The notes under the pieces: generated by a model
The model's database searches: none
Seen by the model: only the letters and a program-made list of their open reading frames with translations
What the model was told of the DNA's origin: nothing
Made by a program: the position numbers and the translations under genes
Part shown: piece after piece, positions 16,135 through 24,864 of the stretch
How positions within the stretch are numbered: the stretch's first letter is position 1
How the letters are laid out: every line of letters begins with the position of its first letter
DNA from: Jatrophihabitans sp.
GTDB lineage: Bacteria; Actinomycetota; Actinomycetes; Mycobacteriales; Jatrophihabitantaceae
DNA: 50,080 nucleotides
Reading direction: 5' to 3'
Assembly: GCA_025924515.1 (NCBI GenBank)
Contig: JAICIE010000012.1
Coordinates: forward strand, 1-50,080

Positions 16135-17985
16135 ATGGCCAAGGACGTCAGGCAGCTCGAGCGGGTGGTCATCCGCATCGCCGGTGACTCCGGCGACGGG
16201 ATGCAGTTGACGGGTGACAGGTTCACCCAAGAGACCGCCCAGTTCGGCAACGACCTGGCGACGTTCCCGAACTTCCCGGCGGAGATCCGCGCGCCCCAGG
16301 GCACCTTGGCCGGGGTCTCGTCCTTCCAGCTGCACTTCGCCGACCACGACATCCTCACGCCCGGTGACCGGCCGGACGTGCTGGTGGCGATGAACCCGGC
16401 TGCCCTCAAGGCGAACCTCGGCGACCTTCGCGACGGCGCCACCCTCATCGTCGACAGCCACGACTTCACCACTCGCGCGCTGGCCCGGGTGGGCTGGGAC
16501 AGCAACCCTCTCGAGGACGGGACGCTCGAGAAGTTCCAGCTGCATGCTCTCGACCTGACCCAGATGACCCTCGACGCCCTGGCCGACACCGGGTTGTCGC
16601 GCAAGGACGCCGGCCGCAGCAAGAACATGTTCGCCCTCGGCCTGCTGTCGTGGATGTACTCGCGGCCCACCGAGGGCACCATCGCCTTCATCGAACACAA
16701 GTTCGCGCGCAAGCCCGAAATCGCCGGGGCCAACATCACGGCGTTCCGAGCGGGCTACAACTTCGGTGAGACCACCGAGGCCTTCGCGGTGGCCTACGAG
16801 GTCAAGCCGGCCACGCTGCCCACCGGCACCTACCGAAACATCACCGGTAACCTCGCGCTGGCGTACGGGCTGATCGCCGCCTCGAAGCGCTCCGGGCTGC
16901 CGCTGTTCCTCGGCGCGTACCCGATCACGCCGGCCTCCGACATCCTGCACGAACTGTCCCGGCACAAGCGCTTCGGCGTGCGCACCTTCCAGGCCGAGGA
17001 CGAGATCGCCGGCATCGGCGCCGCTCTGGGGGCTGCCTTCGGCGGCTCACTCGCCGTCACCACGTCCTCCGGGCCGGGTATCGCGCTCAAGGGCGAGACG
17101 ATCGGCCTGGCCGTCAGCCTCGAGCTGCCCCTGGTCATCTGCGACATCCAGCGCGGCGGCCCCTCGACCGGCCTGCCGACCAAGACCGAGCAGTCCGACC
17201 TGCTGCAGGCCATGTTCGGCCGCAACGGTGAGGCGCCGGTGCCGATCGTCGCCGCGCAGTCGCCGGGCGACTGCTTCGACGCGGCAATCGAGGCGGCTCG
17301 GATCGCGCTGACCTATCGGACGCCGGTGTTCCTGCTCTCGGACGGCTACCTCGCGAACGGGTCGGAGCCATGGCGGGTCCCGTCGCTCGACGAACTGCCG
17401 GAGATACCGGTCTGCTTCGCCAGCGAGCCCAACGGTCCTGACGGCTCCTTCCTGCCGTATCTGCGCGATCCCGAGACGCTGGCCCGCCCCTGGGCAGTGC
17501 CGGGCACGCCGGGCCTGGAACACCGGGTCGGCGGCATCGAGAAGGCCGACAAGACCGGCAACATCAGCTACGACCCCGACAACCACGACTTCATGGTGCG
17601 GACGCGGCAGGCCAAGGTCGACCGGGTCGCCGCGGCTCTGCCGCCGCTGGCCGTCGACGACCCGTCGGGCGACGCGCGCGTGCTCGTCCTCGGGTGGGGG
17701 TCGACCTACGGGCCGATCGGCGCGGCGGTTCGCCGGGTACGTCGCTCCGGCGTGCCGATCGCGCAGGCCCACCTGCGCCACCTGAATCCGTTCCCGGGCG
17801 ATCTCGGCGCGGTACTCAACCGCTATGACCGCGTCGTCATCCCGGAGATGAACCTCGGCCAGCTCGCCATGATGATCCGCGCCAAGTACCTCATCGACGC
17901 GATCAGCATCACGCAGGTGCGCGGGCTGCCGTTCAAGGCCGAAGAGCTGGCCGAGATGCTGCAAGGAGTCGTCGACCATGGCTGA
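16135..17985 (+). CDS. korA: 2-oxoacid:ferredoxin oxidoreductase, alpha subunit (gamma-alpha fusion)
   Basis: ATG 16135 is preceded by AGGAGG about 12 bases upstream; 616 residues, normal for the actinobacterial KorA with the gamma domain fused in front. The gamma domain (about 8-190) begins RVVIRIAGDSGDGMQLTGDRF. The alpha domain (about 220-600) has LGAYPITPASDILHELS, EDEIAGIGAALGAAFGG, TTSSGPGIALKGETIGLA and GGPSTGLPTKTEQSDLLQAM, all family signatures. With KorB it oxidatively decarboxylates 2-oxoglutarate (or another 2-oxoacid) to the CoA ester, passing electrons to ferredoxin, in the cytoplasm. The gene overlaps korB by 8 bases and forms an operon with it. Confidence 0.95.
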   Translation: MAKDVRQLERVVIRIAGDSGDGMQLTGDRFTQETAQFGNDLATFPNFPAEIRAPQGTLAGVSSFQLHFADHDILTPGDRPDVLVAMNPAALKANLGDLRDGATLIVDSHDFTTRALARVGWDSNPLEDGTLEKFQLHALDLTQMTLDALADTGLSRKDAGRSKNMFALGLLSWMYSRPTEGTIAFIEHKFARKPEIAGANITAFRAGYNFGETTEAFAVAYEVKPATLPTGTYRNITGNLALAYGLIAASKRSGLPLFLGAYPITPASDILHELSRHKRFGVRTFQAEDEIAGIGAALGAAFGGSLAVTTSSGPGIALKGETIGLAVSLELPLVICDIQRGGPSTGLPTKTEQSDLLQAMFGRNGEAPVPIVAAQSPGDCFDAAIEAARIALTYRTPVFLLSDGYLANGSEPWRVPSLDELPEIPVCFASEPNGPDGSFLPYLRDPETLARPWAVPGTPGLEHRVGGIEKADKTGNISYDPDNHDFMVRTRQAKVDRVAAALPPLAVDDPSGDARVLVLGWGSTYGPIGAAVRRVRRSGVPIAQAHLRHLNPFPGDLGAVLNRYDRVVIPEMNLGQLAMMIRAKYLIDAISITQVRGLPFKAEELAEMLQGVVDHG

Positions 17986-18997
17986 TCTGGGCCTGAAGGC
18001 CAAGGATTTCAAGTCCGACCAAGAAGTGCGCTGGTGCCCCGGATGCGGCGACTACGCCATCCTGGCGGCGGTGCAGGGCTTCATGCCCGAGCTGGGGATC
18101 CCGCGCGAGAACATCGTGTTCGTGTCCGGGATCGGCTGCTCGAGCAGGTTCCCGTACTACATGAACACGTACGGCATGCACTCGATCCACGGCCGTGCCC
18201 CCGCGATCGCCACCGGGTTGTCCACGTCGCGTCCCGACCTCTCCGTGTGGGTGGTAACCGGCGACGGTGACTCCCTCTCCATCGGCGGCAACCACCTCAT
18301 CCACGCCCTGCGGCGCAACGTCAACCTGAAGATCCTGCTGTTCAACAACCGCATCTACGGGCTCACCAAGGGGCAGTACTCGCCGACGTCCGAGCTCGGG
18401 AAGATCACGAAGTCGACGCCGATGGGATCGCTCGACCGTCCGTTCAACCCGGTGTCCGTGGCGCTGGGCGCGGAGGGGACATTCGTCGCGCGCACCCTCG
18501 ACAGCGACCGCAAGCACCTGACCTCGGTGTTGCGGGCAGCCGCCGCTCACCAAGGCACCGCGCTGATCGAGATCTATCAGAACTGCAACATCTTCAACGA
18601 CGGCGCTTTCGACCTGCTCAAGGAGTCGGACAGCCGCGAGGACTGGATCATTCCGCTCGAGCACGGCAGGCCCATCCGGTTCGGCAAGGACGGCTCGAAG
18701 GCCGTCGTCCGTGCATCTGACGGGTCCCTGACGGTCGCCGACCAGGTCGACGAGGACGACCCCCGCCTCGTGATCCACGATGCCCACGTGGAGAACCCGT
18801 CGTACGCGTTCTCACTGGCCCGGTTGTCGTCAAGCGATGCGCGCTACGCGCCGATGGGCGTGATCCGCTCGGTGACCCGGCCTACCTACGACCACCTGAT
18901 GACCGACCAGCTCGACACCGCGGCTGCGGCCGCGCCGGGCGACGAGAGCGCGCTGCAGAAGCTCATCCTCGGCAACGACACCTGGCAGGTCGCCTAA
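17978..18997 (+). CDS. korB: 2-oxoacid:ferredoxin oxidoreductase, beta subunit
   Basis: 339 residues, ATG 17978 inside the end of korA. VRWCPGCGDYAIL near the N-terminus has two Cys of the 4Fe-4S site, and GIGCSSRFPYYMNTYGMHSIHGRA is the family motif with a further Cys. The thiamine diphosphate motif is GDGDSLSIGGNHLIHALRRNVNLKILLFNN, followed by YGLTKGQYSPTS. It binds thiamine diphosphate and the iron-sulfur cluster of the KorAB complex. Length is typical. Nothing follows in the same operon for 240 bases; a weak CCTGGTG/CACCAGG inverted repeat lies after the stop. Confidence 0.95.
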   Translation: MADLGLKAKDFKSDQEVRWCPGCGDYAILAAVQGFMPELGIPRENIVFVSGIGCSSRFPYYMNTYGMHSIHGRAPAIATGLSTSRPDLSVWVVTGDGDSLSIGGNHLIHALRRNVNLKILLFNNRIYGLTKGQYSPTSELGKITKSTPMGSLDRPFNPVSVALGAEGTFVARTLDSDRKHLTSVLRAAAAHQGTALIEIYQNCNIFNDGAFDLLKESDSREDWIIPLEHGRPIRFGKDGSKAVVRASDGSLTVADQVDEDDPRLVIHDAHVENPSYAFSLARLSSSDARYAPMGVIRSVTRPTYDHLMTDQLDTAAAAAPGDESALQKLILGNDTWQVA

Positions 18998-19236
18998 CCT
19001 GCACCTGGTGTCCCGACCGAGCACGCGGCACCAGGCTCGAACGCGCAGGACGCCGGACGCGAACCGTTCGGCAGCGGCATCATCTCGACGATGCTGGTCA
19101 TGGCCGGCCCTTTCGTCGAGGAGCCGCCCGGTGCGACGCTGAGCGAAGGACGACGGTGGGTCCGGCGTCGCGGGGGCCCGGGGTCGATGTCCCGTCTCGG
19201 TCCTGGTCGCAGGGCGAGGAAGGCGGAACGGCAGGC

Positions 19237-19758
19237 GTGACACGGGTCCCGGGCGCGCGCGGCGCGGCGTCCAAGTCGAGCACTCGACCGTCCTGGCCGG
19301 ACCTGGCGACCTCCGCCGGGGTGTTGGTCGGGCTGCTCGCGGTGGCGGGCGGGACCTTCCTGCCCTGGCTGCGCACCGGGCTGGCGACCCGCAACAGCTT
19401 CCGCGCGGCCGGCCTGATCAACCGGCTGCTGGCCCCGCCCGGGCTCGCCGGGTTGTTGCTCTCGGCGTGGCCCTTGATCGTGCTGGCGTGCGCGGTCGCG
19501 ATTGCCCTGCTGGTGCTTCACGTGCGGCGGACCGCGTCGGGTCTGGCGGCCTTGACCGCGCTCGCCGCGGGCGGGGTCGCCTTCACGACGCTGCTCCTGC
19601 CCTCGCGCAGCTACGCGACGGTGGCGCGGAGCGGTCCCGCGGTCACGGGAACGGGGGCGTGCCTGGTCCTGGTCAGCGTCGCGATCTCGCTGGCCCGCGC
19701 CCTGCGGGACCGGCGCCGGCGTCGGGCCGGGGGATCAACCTTCGATGGAGGGCGCTGA
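19237..19758 (+). CDS. Hypothetical four-helix membrane protein
   Basis: GTG 19237 has an AGGAAGG stretch upstream; 173 residues. An N-terminal basic tail (RVPGARGAASKSSTRPSWPD) precedes four hydrophobic segments: ATSAGVLVGLLAVAGGTFLPWL, GLAGLLLSAWPLIVLACAVAIALLVL, LAALTALAAGGVAFTTLLL and GTGACLVLVSVAISLARAL. It ends in an Arg-rich tail. The pattern resembles the small Trp-associated or permease-less membrane proteins found in actinomycetes; FLPWLRTG after the first helix is common in that group. No function can be assigned. It converges with a small minus-strand membrane gene 18 bases away. Confidence 0.65.
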   Translation: MTRVPGARGAASKSSTRPSWPDLATSAGVLVGLLAVAGGTFLPWLRTGLATRNSFRAAGLINRLLAPPGLAGLLLSAWPLIVLACAVAIALLVLHVRRTASGLAALTALAAGGVAFTTLLLPSRSYATVARSGPAVTGTGACLVLVSVAISLARALRDRRRRRAGGSTFDGGR

Positions 19759-19775
19759 TCAGTCGGCGGTCGGCT

Positions 19776-19952
19776 TCAAGCCACCGACAGCGGATGGGAC
19801 GGGCGCCGACCTCGCGTGCGCGGAGGTTCGACGATGCGGACCGCCTCGTGAGCGTCGGCCTGCCGGATTCCGAAACCCATCGCCACGCACACGAGCACGC
19901 TGAGCAGCAACCAGCCGCCGAGGATCGCCAGAAGCAGCATGTCGATACCCAT
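19776..19952 (-). CDS. Small single-pass membrane protein, 58 residues
   Basis: ATG 19952 is preceded by GGGGAG at 5 bases. The N-terminal half is a clear membrane helix (MLLLAILGGWLLLSVLVCVAMGFGI) and the rest is a short polar, basic tail with RTRGRR. No similarity is recognised. Third-position GC and the ribosome binding site make it a likely real gene. Confidence 0.55.
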   Translation of the reverse strand: MGIDMLLLAILGGWLLLSVLVCVAMGFGIRQADAHEAVRIVEPPRTRGRRPSHPLSVA

Positions 19953-20536
19953 CGGCACTCCCCGACCGTCCTTTAGCGTCCGGCGCCGATGTGAACGCCA
20001 GCCTCGAGGTCAATGCGTGCAAGATCGCGAGGGAAAGGCGGGGATGCCCGATCCCATGTTGCTCACCTCAACCACTGTCCCGTCCTGACCTGTGGTCGTC
20101 CTGCGTGGAGCCGAGGTCCTGCTGGGTGACGTCTCCTTCTTACCGCCGCCAAACCCCCGAGAGCGGGAGCGAAACGGCCCTGCGGCCTGCCGATCGCTAA
20201 AGACACCGGCAAAACCGCCGTCATAGAGGACGACGCCGGCCGCGGGGCAACGGTTCACGGTTTCGGGCTACCCGCGGCCGCAGGCGTGAGCTACCTCGAC
20301 GGCTGACGGATACGCCCGGTTCGTAGCCGCTCGTCCACCGGCGGTGCTGTGGCAGGCCGACGTCGCGTTGCGGAGGTGTCGTGATCATGACACCGTCCTA
20401 GCCTGCCGTTCTCTAAGGTCCGCTACGCCTCGGCAGCCAACGGTCGCAGCTGTTCCAGCAGCGGCCGGAAGGCTCCGCCGGCGTCGCACCCGATTCGTCG
20501 CGCCATGTGGTGCGCGCACCAGCCGAGGAGCATGTG
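19953..20536. other. Intergenic region with one inverted repeat
   Basis: A 584-base gap between the small membrane gene and the proline-rich membrane protein. CGGCCGCGGG (20237-20246) and CCCGCGGCCG (20271-20280) form a 10-base inverted repeat with a 24-base spacer. I looked for a c-di-AMP riboswitch and a tRNA and found neither. Open frames here are not convincing. Confidence 0.4.
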
Positions 20537-22012
20537 ATGAGCCAGACCCCGCCTCCCGCGGGCCCTCCCGCGAAGCCGGACTCCGGCGGTTGGTGGGCGC
20601 CGCCGCCCGCTCCCGGCAGGCAACCGGCGGGACCGCTGTACCCGCCGCCGAGTCCCGTGCAGCAGCCCGGTCCGTGGCAGCAGTCGGCCGCCCCGCAGCC
20701 GCCGCACCAACAGCCGCAATACCTGCCTCAGCCGGGATACGGGGCTGCCTTCGACCCGCAGCCGGCGCACCCGGTCAAGAAGGGCCGCGGCAAGCTGATC
20801 GGTTCCATCGTCGCCGTCGTCGTGCTCGCCGGTGGTGGCGTCGGCACGTACGTGGCACTGTCCGACAGCAGCCAGAACGGCGCCGCGACACCGACCGCGG
20901 CGGTGCAGTCGGTGTTCGACGACCTGCAGAAATCCGACCTGCTCGGTGTACTCGACGACCTGGTTCCCGCCGAGCGGGACGCGTTGGCCGCGCCGCTCAA
21001 CCAGCAGGTCAGCGAGCTGAAGCGGCTGCACGTCTTCGACACCAGCGCCGACCTGCATCACCTGCCCGGGTTCAGATTCGCCGCCGACGGCCTGACGTTC
21101 GGGCCGCCCAAACAGATCACCGACAAGGTGTCCGTCGTCGCGCTGACCGGCGGCACGATCGACGTCTCATACGACGCGGCGAAGCTGCCGGTCAGCCGGG
21201 ACTTCCTGTCCGCGGTCGGCGGATCGGTGCCCCAGGGGGCGACCGCGTCGCAGCACGTCAACATCGCCGACGCGCCGACCCGGCCCGAGCTGGCCGTGCA
21301 GCAGGTCGGCGGCCGGTGGTATCCCTCGCTCTTCTACACGGTGGGGTACAACGCGCTCGGCCAGCGGGCTCCGAGCCCCGGGGACTACATCCCGGCGGCG
21401 GGCGCAGACACCGCCGAGGATGCCGCCGGCGACATGGTGCGGGCGCTGCTGAAGGGCGACTACCGGGGTGCGGTGCAGTTGTTGTCCCCCGACGAGATGG
21501 CCGTCGTGCACGACTACGGCGGCTCGGTGACCAACTCGTCGACCGGCGACAGCGGCGTCACGATGAGCTCGCTGAAGACGGAGACGACCGCCTTGTCCGG
21601 TGGCGCCCAGCGGGTCAGCCTCAAGTCCCTGGTGATGACCAAGGACGGCAACACCATCTCGATGACCGTCGACGGCGACTGCATCAGCGAGAGCGCCGGC
21701 GGTCACTCGCAGAAGTTCTGCGCCGCCGACATCGAGAAGCTCGTCGAGAGCTTCCCGGTCGGACGGGTCTGCGCCTCTAATGGCAGCTGCCAACCGCAGC
21801 ACGCGGAAACGATGACCGCCGCCCAGCAGCATGCGTTCGAAGACCTGTTCCGTGGCATTTTGAAGATCGGTATCGTCACGAGCCGGACGGACGGCAAGTG
21901 GTACGTCAACCCGGTGCGCACGTATGGCGATCTCGGCAACACGATCACGTCGCAGCTCAAGGACGACGACCTCCTGCAGCTGATCGGGTTCTTCAAGCAC
22001 CTCGGCCACTAG
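20537..22012 (+). CDS. Membrane-anchored protein with proline-rich cytoplasmic tail
   Basis: ATG 20537 has GAGGAG 6 bases upstream; 491 residues. Residues 1-82 are very rich in Pro, Gln and Gly (PPPAGPPAKPDSGGWW), then basic KKGRGK, then one membrane helix (LIGSIVAVVVLAGGGVGTYVAL, about 88-110). The large C-terminal part lies outside and seems to contain two similar halves of about 180 residues, each beginning with a helix of the form AVQSVFDDLQKSDLLGVLDDLVPAERD or AGDMVRALLKGDYRGAVQLLSPDEMA. A Cys pair region (CISESAGGHSQKFC; CASNGSC) may be disulfide-bonded. This topology is common in actinobacterial envelope proteins of unknown function. The frame starting at 20344 over this gene is a shadow. 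Confidence 0.8.
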   Translation: MSQTPPPAGPPAKPDSGGWWAPPPAPGRQPAGPLYPPPSPVQQPGPWQQSAAPQPPHQQPQYLPQPGYGAAFDPQPAHPVKKGRGKLIGSIVAVVVLAGGGVGTYVALSDSSQNGAATPTAAVQSVFDDLQKSDLLGVLDDLVPAERDALAAPLNQQVSELKRLHVFDTSADLHHLPGFRFAADGLTFGPPKQITDKVSVVALTGGTIDVSYDAAKLPVSRDFLSAVGGSVPQGATASQHVNIADAPTRPELAVQQVGGRWYPSLFYTVGYNALGQRAPSPGDYIPAAGADTAEDAAGDMVRALLKGDYRGAVQLLSPDEMAVVHDYGGSVTNSSTGDSGVTMSSLKTETTALSGGAQRVSLKSLVMTKDGNTISMTVDGDCISESAGGHSQKFCAADIEKLVESFPVGRVCASNGSCQPQHAETMTAAQQHAFEDLFRGILKIGIVTSRTDGKWYVNPVRTYGDLGNTITSQLKDDDLLQLIGFFKHLGH

Positions 22013-22094
22013 CGGCCGCCGCTGCGACCCCCGGTCGCGTATCGGCGCGCGGCCGGGGACTTCCGCGTCCGGGCGAGTTCCTAGTGTTGACCAT

Positions 22095-23006
22095 GTGCAC
22101 GACGACAGCGGGCGTGGGCTCGCATACGGAGCCATCGCCTACGTCCTCTGGGGCGTGTTCCCGCTCTACTTCCCGCTGCTGGAGCCGGCGGGCACGATCG
22201 AGATCCTGGCGCAGCGGATGGCCTGGTCGCTCGTCCTCATGGTGGTCATCCTGCGCGTCACCGGCGGCTTCGGCGGAGTCCGCGCCGTGGTGCGCGACCG
22301 GCGCGCGTTCGGCCTGCTGAGCCTTGCGGCGCTCGCCATCACGTCCAACTGGGGCACCTACATATACGGCGTCAACAGCGGCCACGTCGTCGAGGCGAGC
22401 CTGGGCTACTTCATCAACCCGCTGTTCACGATCCTGCTCGGGGTGGTCCTGCTCGGAGAGCGGCTGCGCAGGGCCCAGTGGGTGGCGGTCGGGATCGGCG
22501 CGGTCGCCGTTGTCGTGATCGCGGCCGACTACGGGCACCCGCCGTGGATCGCCCTCGTCCTGGCCGTCTCCTTCGGGCTCTACGGCTTTTTCAAGAAGAA
22601 GGCGGCCGTCGGCGCCGCCGACTCGATGGCCGTCGAGACCGGCGTGCTGTTCGTGCCCGCGCTGGCGGCCATGGCGGTGCTCGGCGCCCAAGGCAGCCTG
22701 GTCTTCGGCACCCGAACCGCGACCTCGCTGCTCCTCGTCGGCACCGGCGTGATCACGGTGATCCCCCTGCTGCTGTTCGCAGCCGCCACCCGTCGCCTTC
22801 CCCTCAGCGTGATCGGCTTGCTGCAGTACCTGGCGCCCGTGCTGCAGTTCGCGGTGGGCGTGGGGATCCGCCACGAGCAGCTGCCGCCTGCGGAGTGGGC
22901 CGGGTTCGCGCTGGTGTGGGTGGCGCTGGTGCTGCTCACGGTTGACGGGCTGCGCTCGCAACGCTCCTCCGCGTCGCTGGCCGAGGCTGCCGAGTCGATC
23001 GCCTAG
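22095..23006 (+). CDS. rarD: RarD-like EamA-family permease
   Basis: GTG 22095 gives 303 residues with about ten membrane helices. AYVLWGVFPLYFPLLEPAGTIEILAQRMAWSLVLM is the RarD signature. SNWGTYIYGVNSGHVVEASLGYFINPLFTILLG and SVIGLLQYLAPVLQFAVGV are conserved in the family. The protein is a drug/metabolite-superfamily permease; the natural substrate of RarD is not known. The C-terminal extension (LRSQRSSASLAEAAESIA) is short and soluble. Its stop codon overlaps the stop of the convergent ugd gene in a shared CTAG. Confidence 0.92.
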   Translation: MHDDSGRGLAYGAIAYVLWGVFPLYFPLLEPAGTIEILAQRMAWSLVLMVVILRVTGGFGGVRAVVRDRRAFGLLSLAALAITSNWGTYIYGVNSGHVVEASLGYFINPLFTILLGVVLLGERLRRAQWVAVGIGAVAVVVIAADYGHPPWIALVLAVSFGLYGFFKKKAAVGAADSMAVETGVLFVPALAAMAVLGAQGSLVFGTRTATSLLLVGTGVITVIPLLLFAAATRRLPLSVIGLLQYLAPVLQFAVGVGIRHEQLPPAEWAGFALVWVALVLLTVDGLRSQRSSASLAEAAESIA

Positions 23007-24298
23007 GGCCGCCCCAGCGCCCGGAACTGCCAACCGGCGGCGCGCCAGCGCGCCGGGTCGAGAACGTTGCGTCCGTCGACGATGTTGCGCTCACTGACCA
23101 CGGCGGCCAGGTCCGCCGGCTGCAGCGACCGGAACTCGGCCCACTCGGTCAGGTGCAGCACCACGTCGGCGTCACGGCAGGCCTCGAGCGCGTTGGGCGA
23201 GTAGGCCACCGTCGGGCAGGCGTCCTTCGCGTTCGGCATCGCCTCCGGGTCGTACACCCGCACGGCCGCGCCGCTGCGCTGCACGGTGAGCGCGACCTCG
23301 AGCGCCGGGGAGTCCCGGATGTCGTCGCTGTCGGGCTTGAATGCCACTCCGAGGATGCCGACGCGGCGACCGGCCAGCGAACCGTCGCAGACCTCGCGCG
23401 CGAGGTCGACCATGCGGGCCCGGCGACGCAGGTTGATCTCGTCGACGTTCTTGAGGAAGGACACGGCCTGGTCGACGCCCAGCTCGCCGGCGCGCGCGAT
23501 GAAGGCTCGGATGTCCTTGGGCAGGCAGCCGCCGCCGAAGCCGAGACCGGCCTGGAGGAACCCGTGGCCGATGCGCTTGTCGTACCCGATGGCCTTGGCC
23601 AGCAACGTCACGTCTGCTCCGGCGACCTCGCAGACCTCGGCCATCGCGTTGATGAACGAGATCTTCGTCGCGAGGAACGAGTTGGCGGCGACCTTCACCA
23701 ACTCCGCCGTCGCGAAGTCGGTGACCACTTCGGGCGTGCCGGACTCGAGGATGCCGGCGTAGGCCGATCGGATCCGCTCCAGTCCGCGGCCGCCGTCGAC
23801 TCCGAGGACGATGCGATCCGGGCGCAAGGTGTCCTCGACCGCGAATCCCTCGCGCAGGAACTCAGGGTTCCACACCAGATCGGCCCCGGCTCGGGTCACA
23901 AGTGGCGCCAACCGAGCCGCCGTGCCCACCGGCACCGTCGACTTGCCGACGACCACTGCGCCCGGGCGCAGCTGCGGGACCAGGGCGCCGACCGCCGCGT
24001 CGACGTAGGTCAGGTCGGCTGCCAGCTCCCCGGCCTTCTGCGGCGTCCCGACGCACACGAAATGCAGCTCGGCGTCCGCCACCTCGGACAGGTCGGTCGT
24101 GAAGCGGAGCGCGCCGGACTCAACGTGCGTGCGCACGAGCTCGGCGAGGCCCGGCTCGTAGAACGGAATGGTGCCCTGGCTGAGGGCCTCGATCTTGCGC
24201 TCGTCGACGTCGACGCCCACGACCTCGTGGCCGAGCTCGGCCATCGCCGCGGCGTGGGTCGCGCCGAGATATCCGGTCCCGACCACCGACATCCGCAT
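23003..24298 (-). CDS. ugd: UDP-glucose 6-dehydrogenase
   Basis: ATG 24298 has GGGAGG 9 bases upstream; 431 residues, normal for the family. The N-terminal Rossmann motif is MSVVGTGYLGATHAAAMAELGHEVVGVDVD. FVCVGTPQ, VVVGKSTVPVGTA, NPEFLREG and AELVKVAANSFLATKISFINAM follow. GLGFGGGCLPKDIRAF carries the catalytic Cys. The C-terminal domain has LGVAFKPDSDDIRDSPA. It oxidises UDP-glucose to UDP-glucuronate with two NAD in the cytoplasm, supplying uronic acid for the surface polysaccharides encoded on both sides of this block. Very high confidence in family. Confidence 0.95.
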   Translation of the reverse strand: MRMSVVGTGYLGATHAAAMAELGHEVVGVDVDERKIEALSQGTIPFYEPGLAELVRTHVESGALRFTTDLSEVADAELHFVCVGTPQKAGELAADLTYVDAAVGALVPQLRPGAVVVGKSTVPVGTAARLAPLVTRAGADLVWNPEFLREGFAVEDTLRPDRIVLGVDGGRGLERIRSAYAGILESGTPEVVTDFATAELVKVAANSFLATKISFINAMAEVCEVAGADVTLLAKAIGYDKRIGHGFLQAGLGFGGGCLPKDIRAFIARAGELGVDQAVSFLKNVDEINLRRRARMVDLAREVCDGSLAGRRVGILGVAFKPDSDDIRDSPALEVALTVQRSGAAVRVYDPEAMPNAKDACPTVAYSPNALEACRDADVVLHLTEWAEFRSLQPADLAAVVSERNIVDGRNVLDPARWRAAGWQFRALGRP

Positions 24299-24471
24299 GA
24301 CCGTGTTCCTCCCCAGCAATGGTCGCTCTCGTTCCGGCGGCGAGGGCTGGCCCAGTCTGTCAGACGCCCGAGCGACCCCGGGGCGACGCCCGCGGCGCTG
24401 TCGAGCGGGTTCGGGCAGTGACACGTCTGGGCCGGGCCGCCGGCGCGCCCCGGTTCCGTACCCTCGGCTTC

Positions 24472-24648
24472 GTGGGTACCGCCGATCGTCCTGAGCGCGG
24501 CGGCCCCCGCCTACGGCTGATCGGCGGCATCCTGGTCGGTCTGCTCATGGTCGCGATACTGCTGACATACGTCGTCGTGTCGCGTCCATGGGACCTGACG
24601 CAACACCGCCCGACGGTTCATCGGACCGCGACGACGAACCGGCGGTGA
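24472..24648 (+). CDS. Small single-pass membrane protein, 58 residues
   Basis: GTG 24472 starts a short frame: a basic N-terminus (ADRPERGGPRLR), one membrane helix (LIGGILVGLLMVAILLTYVVVS) and a polar tail. It is divergent from ugd, 173 bases away. I see no strong ribosome binding site, so the call is tentative; the clean helix and lack of alternatives support it. Confidence 0.5.
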   Translation: MGTADRPERGGPRLRLIGGILVGLLMVAILLTYVVVSRPWDLTQHRPTVHRTATTNRR

Positions 24649-24666
24649 GACCGGCCCGGAAAACAA

Positions 24667-24707
24667 GCCGCCCCACCCGGCGAGGAGGGGGGGCCGGGCA
24701 GGGCGGC
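24667..24707. terminator. Probable hairpin between convergent genes
   Basis: GCCGCCCCACCCGG (24667-24680) pairs with CCGGGCAGGGCGGC (24694-24707) with two mismatches, just after the small membrane gene and before the phosphatase stop on the other strand. Confidence 0.5.
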
Positions 24708-24864
24708 GGTCAGGCGGGAGGAGCTGGAGCGGACGACCGGCGAGGTGCTCACACCCAGTGAAGAGGTCATCGCCGCGCACGTCAATCCCCCTGCGGCTAT
24801 CCGGGCCGTGCTCCGGACCCGCGTAGGCCCGTCCGGCCACTCCCTGAAGCGCCGCGGCGGACGG

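Noticed and set aside
19953..20536. c-di-AMP (ydaO) riboswitch or tRNA
   Set aside because: Conserved riboswitch blocks could not be placed, and no cloverleaf could be folded.
20344..21780. 478-residue open frame on the plus strand
   Set aside because: It overlaps the 20537-22012 gene in another frame, is Arg-rich with no motif, and has no ribosome binding site.
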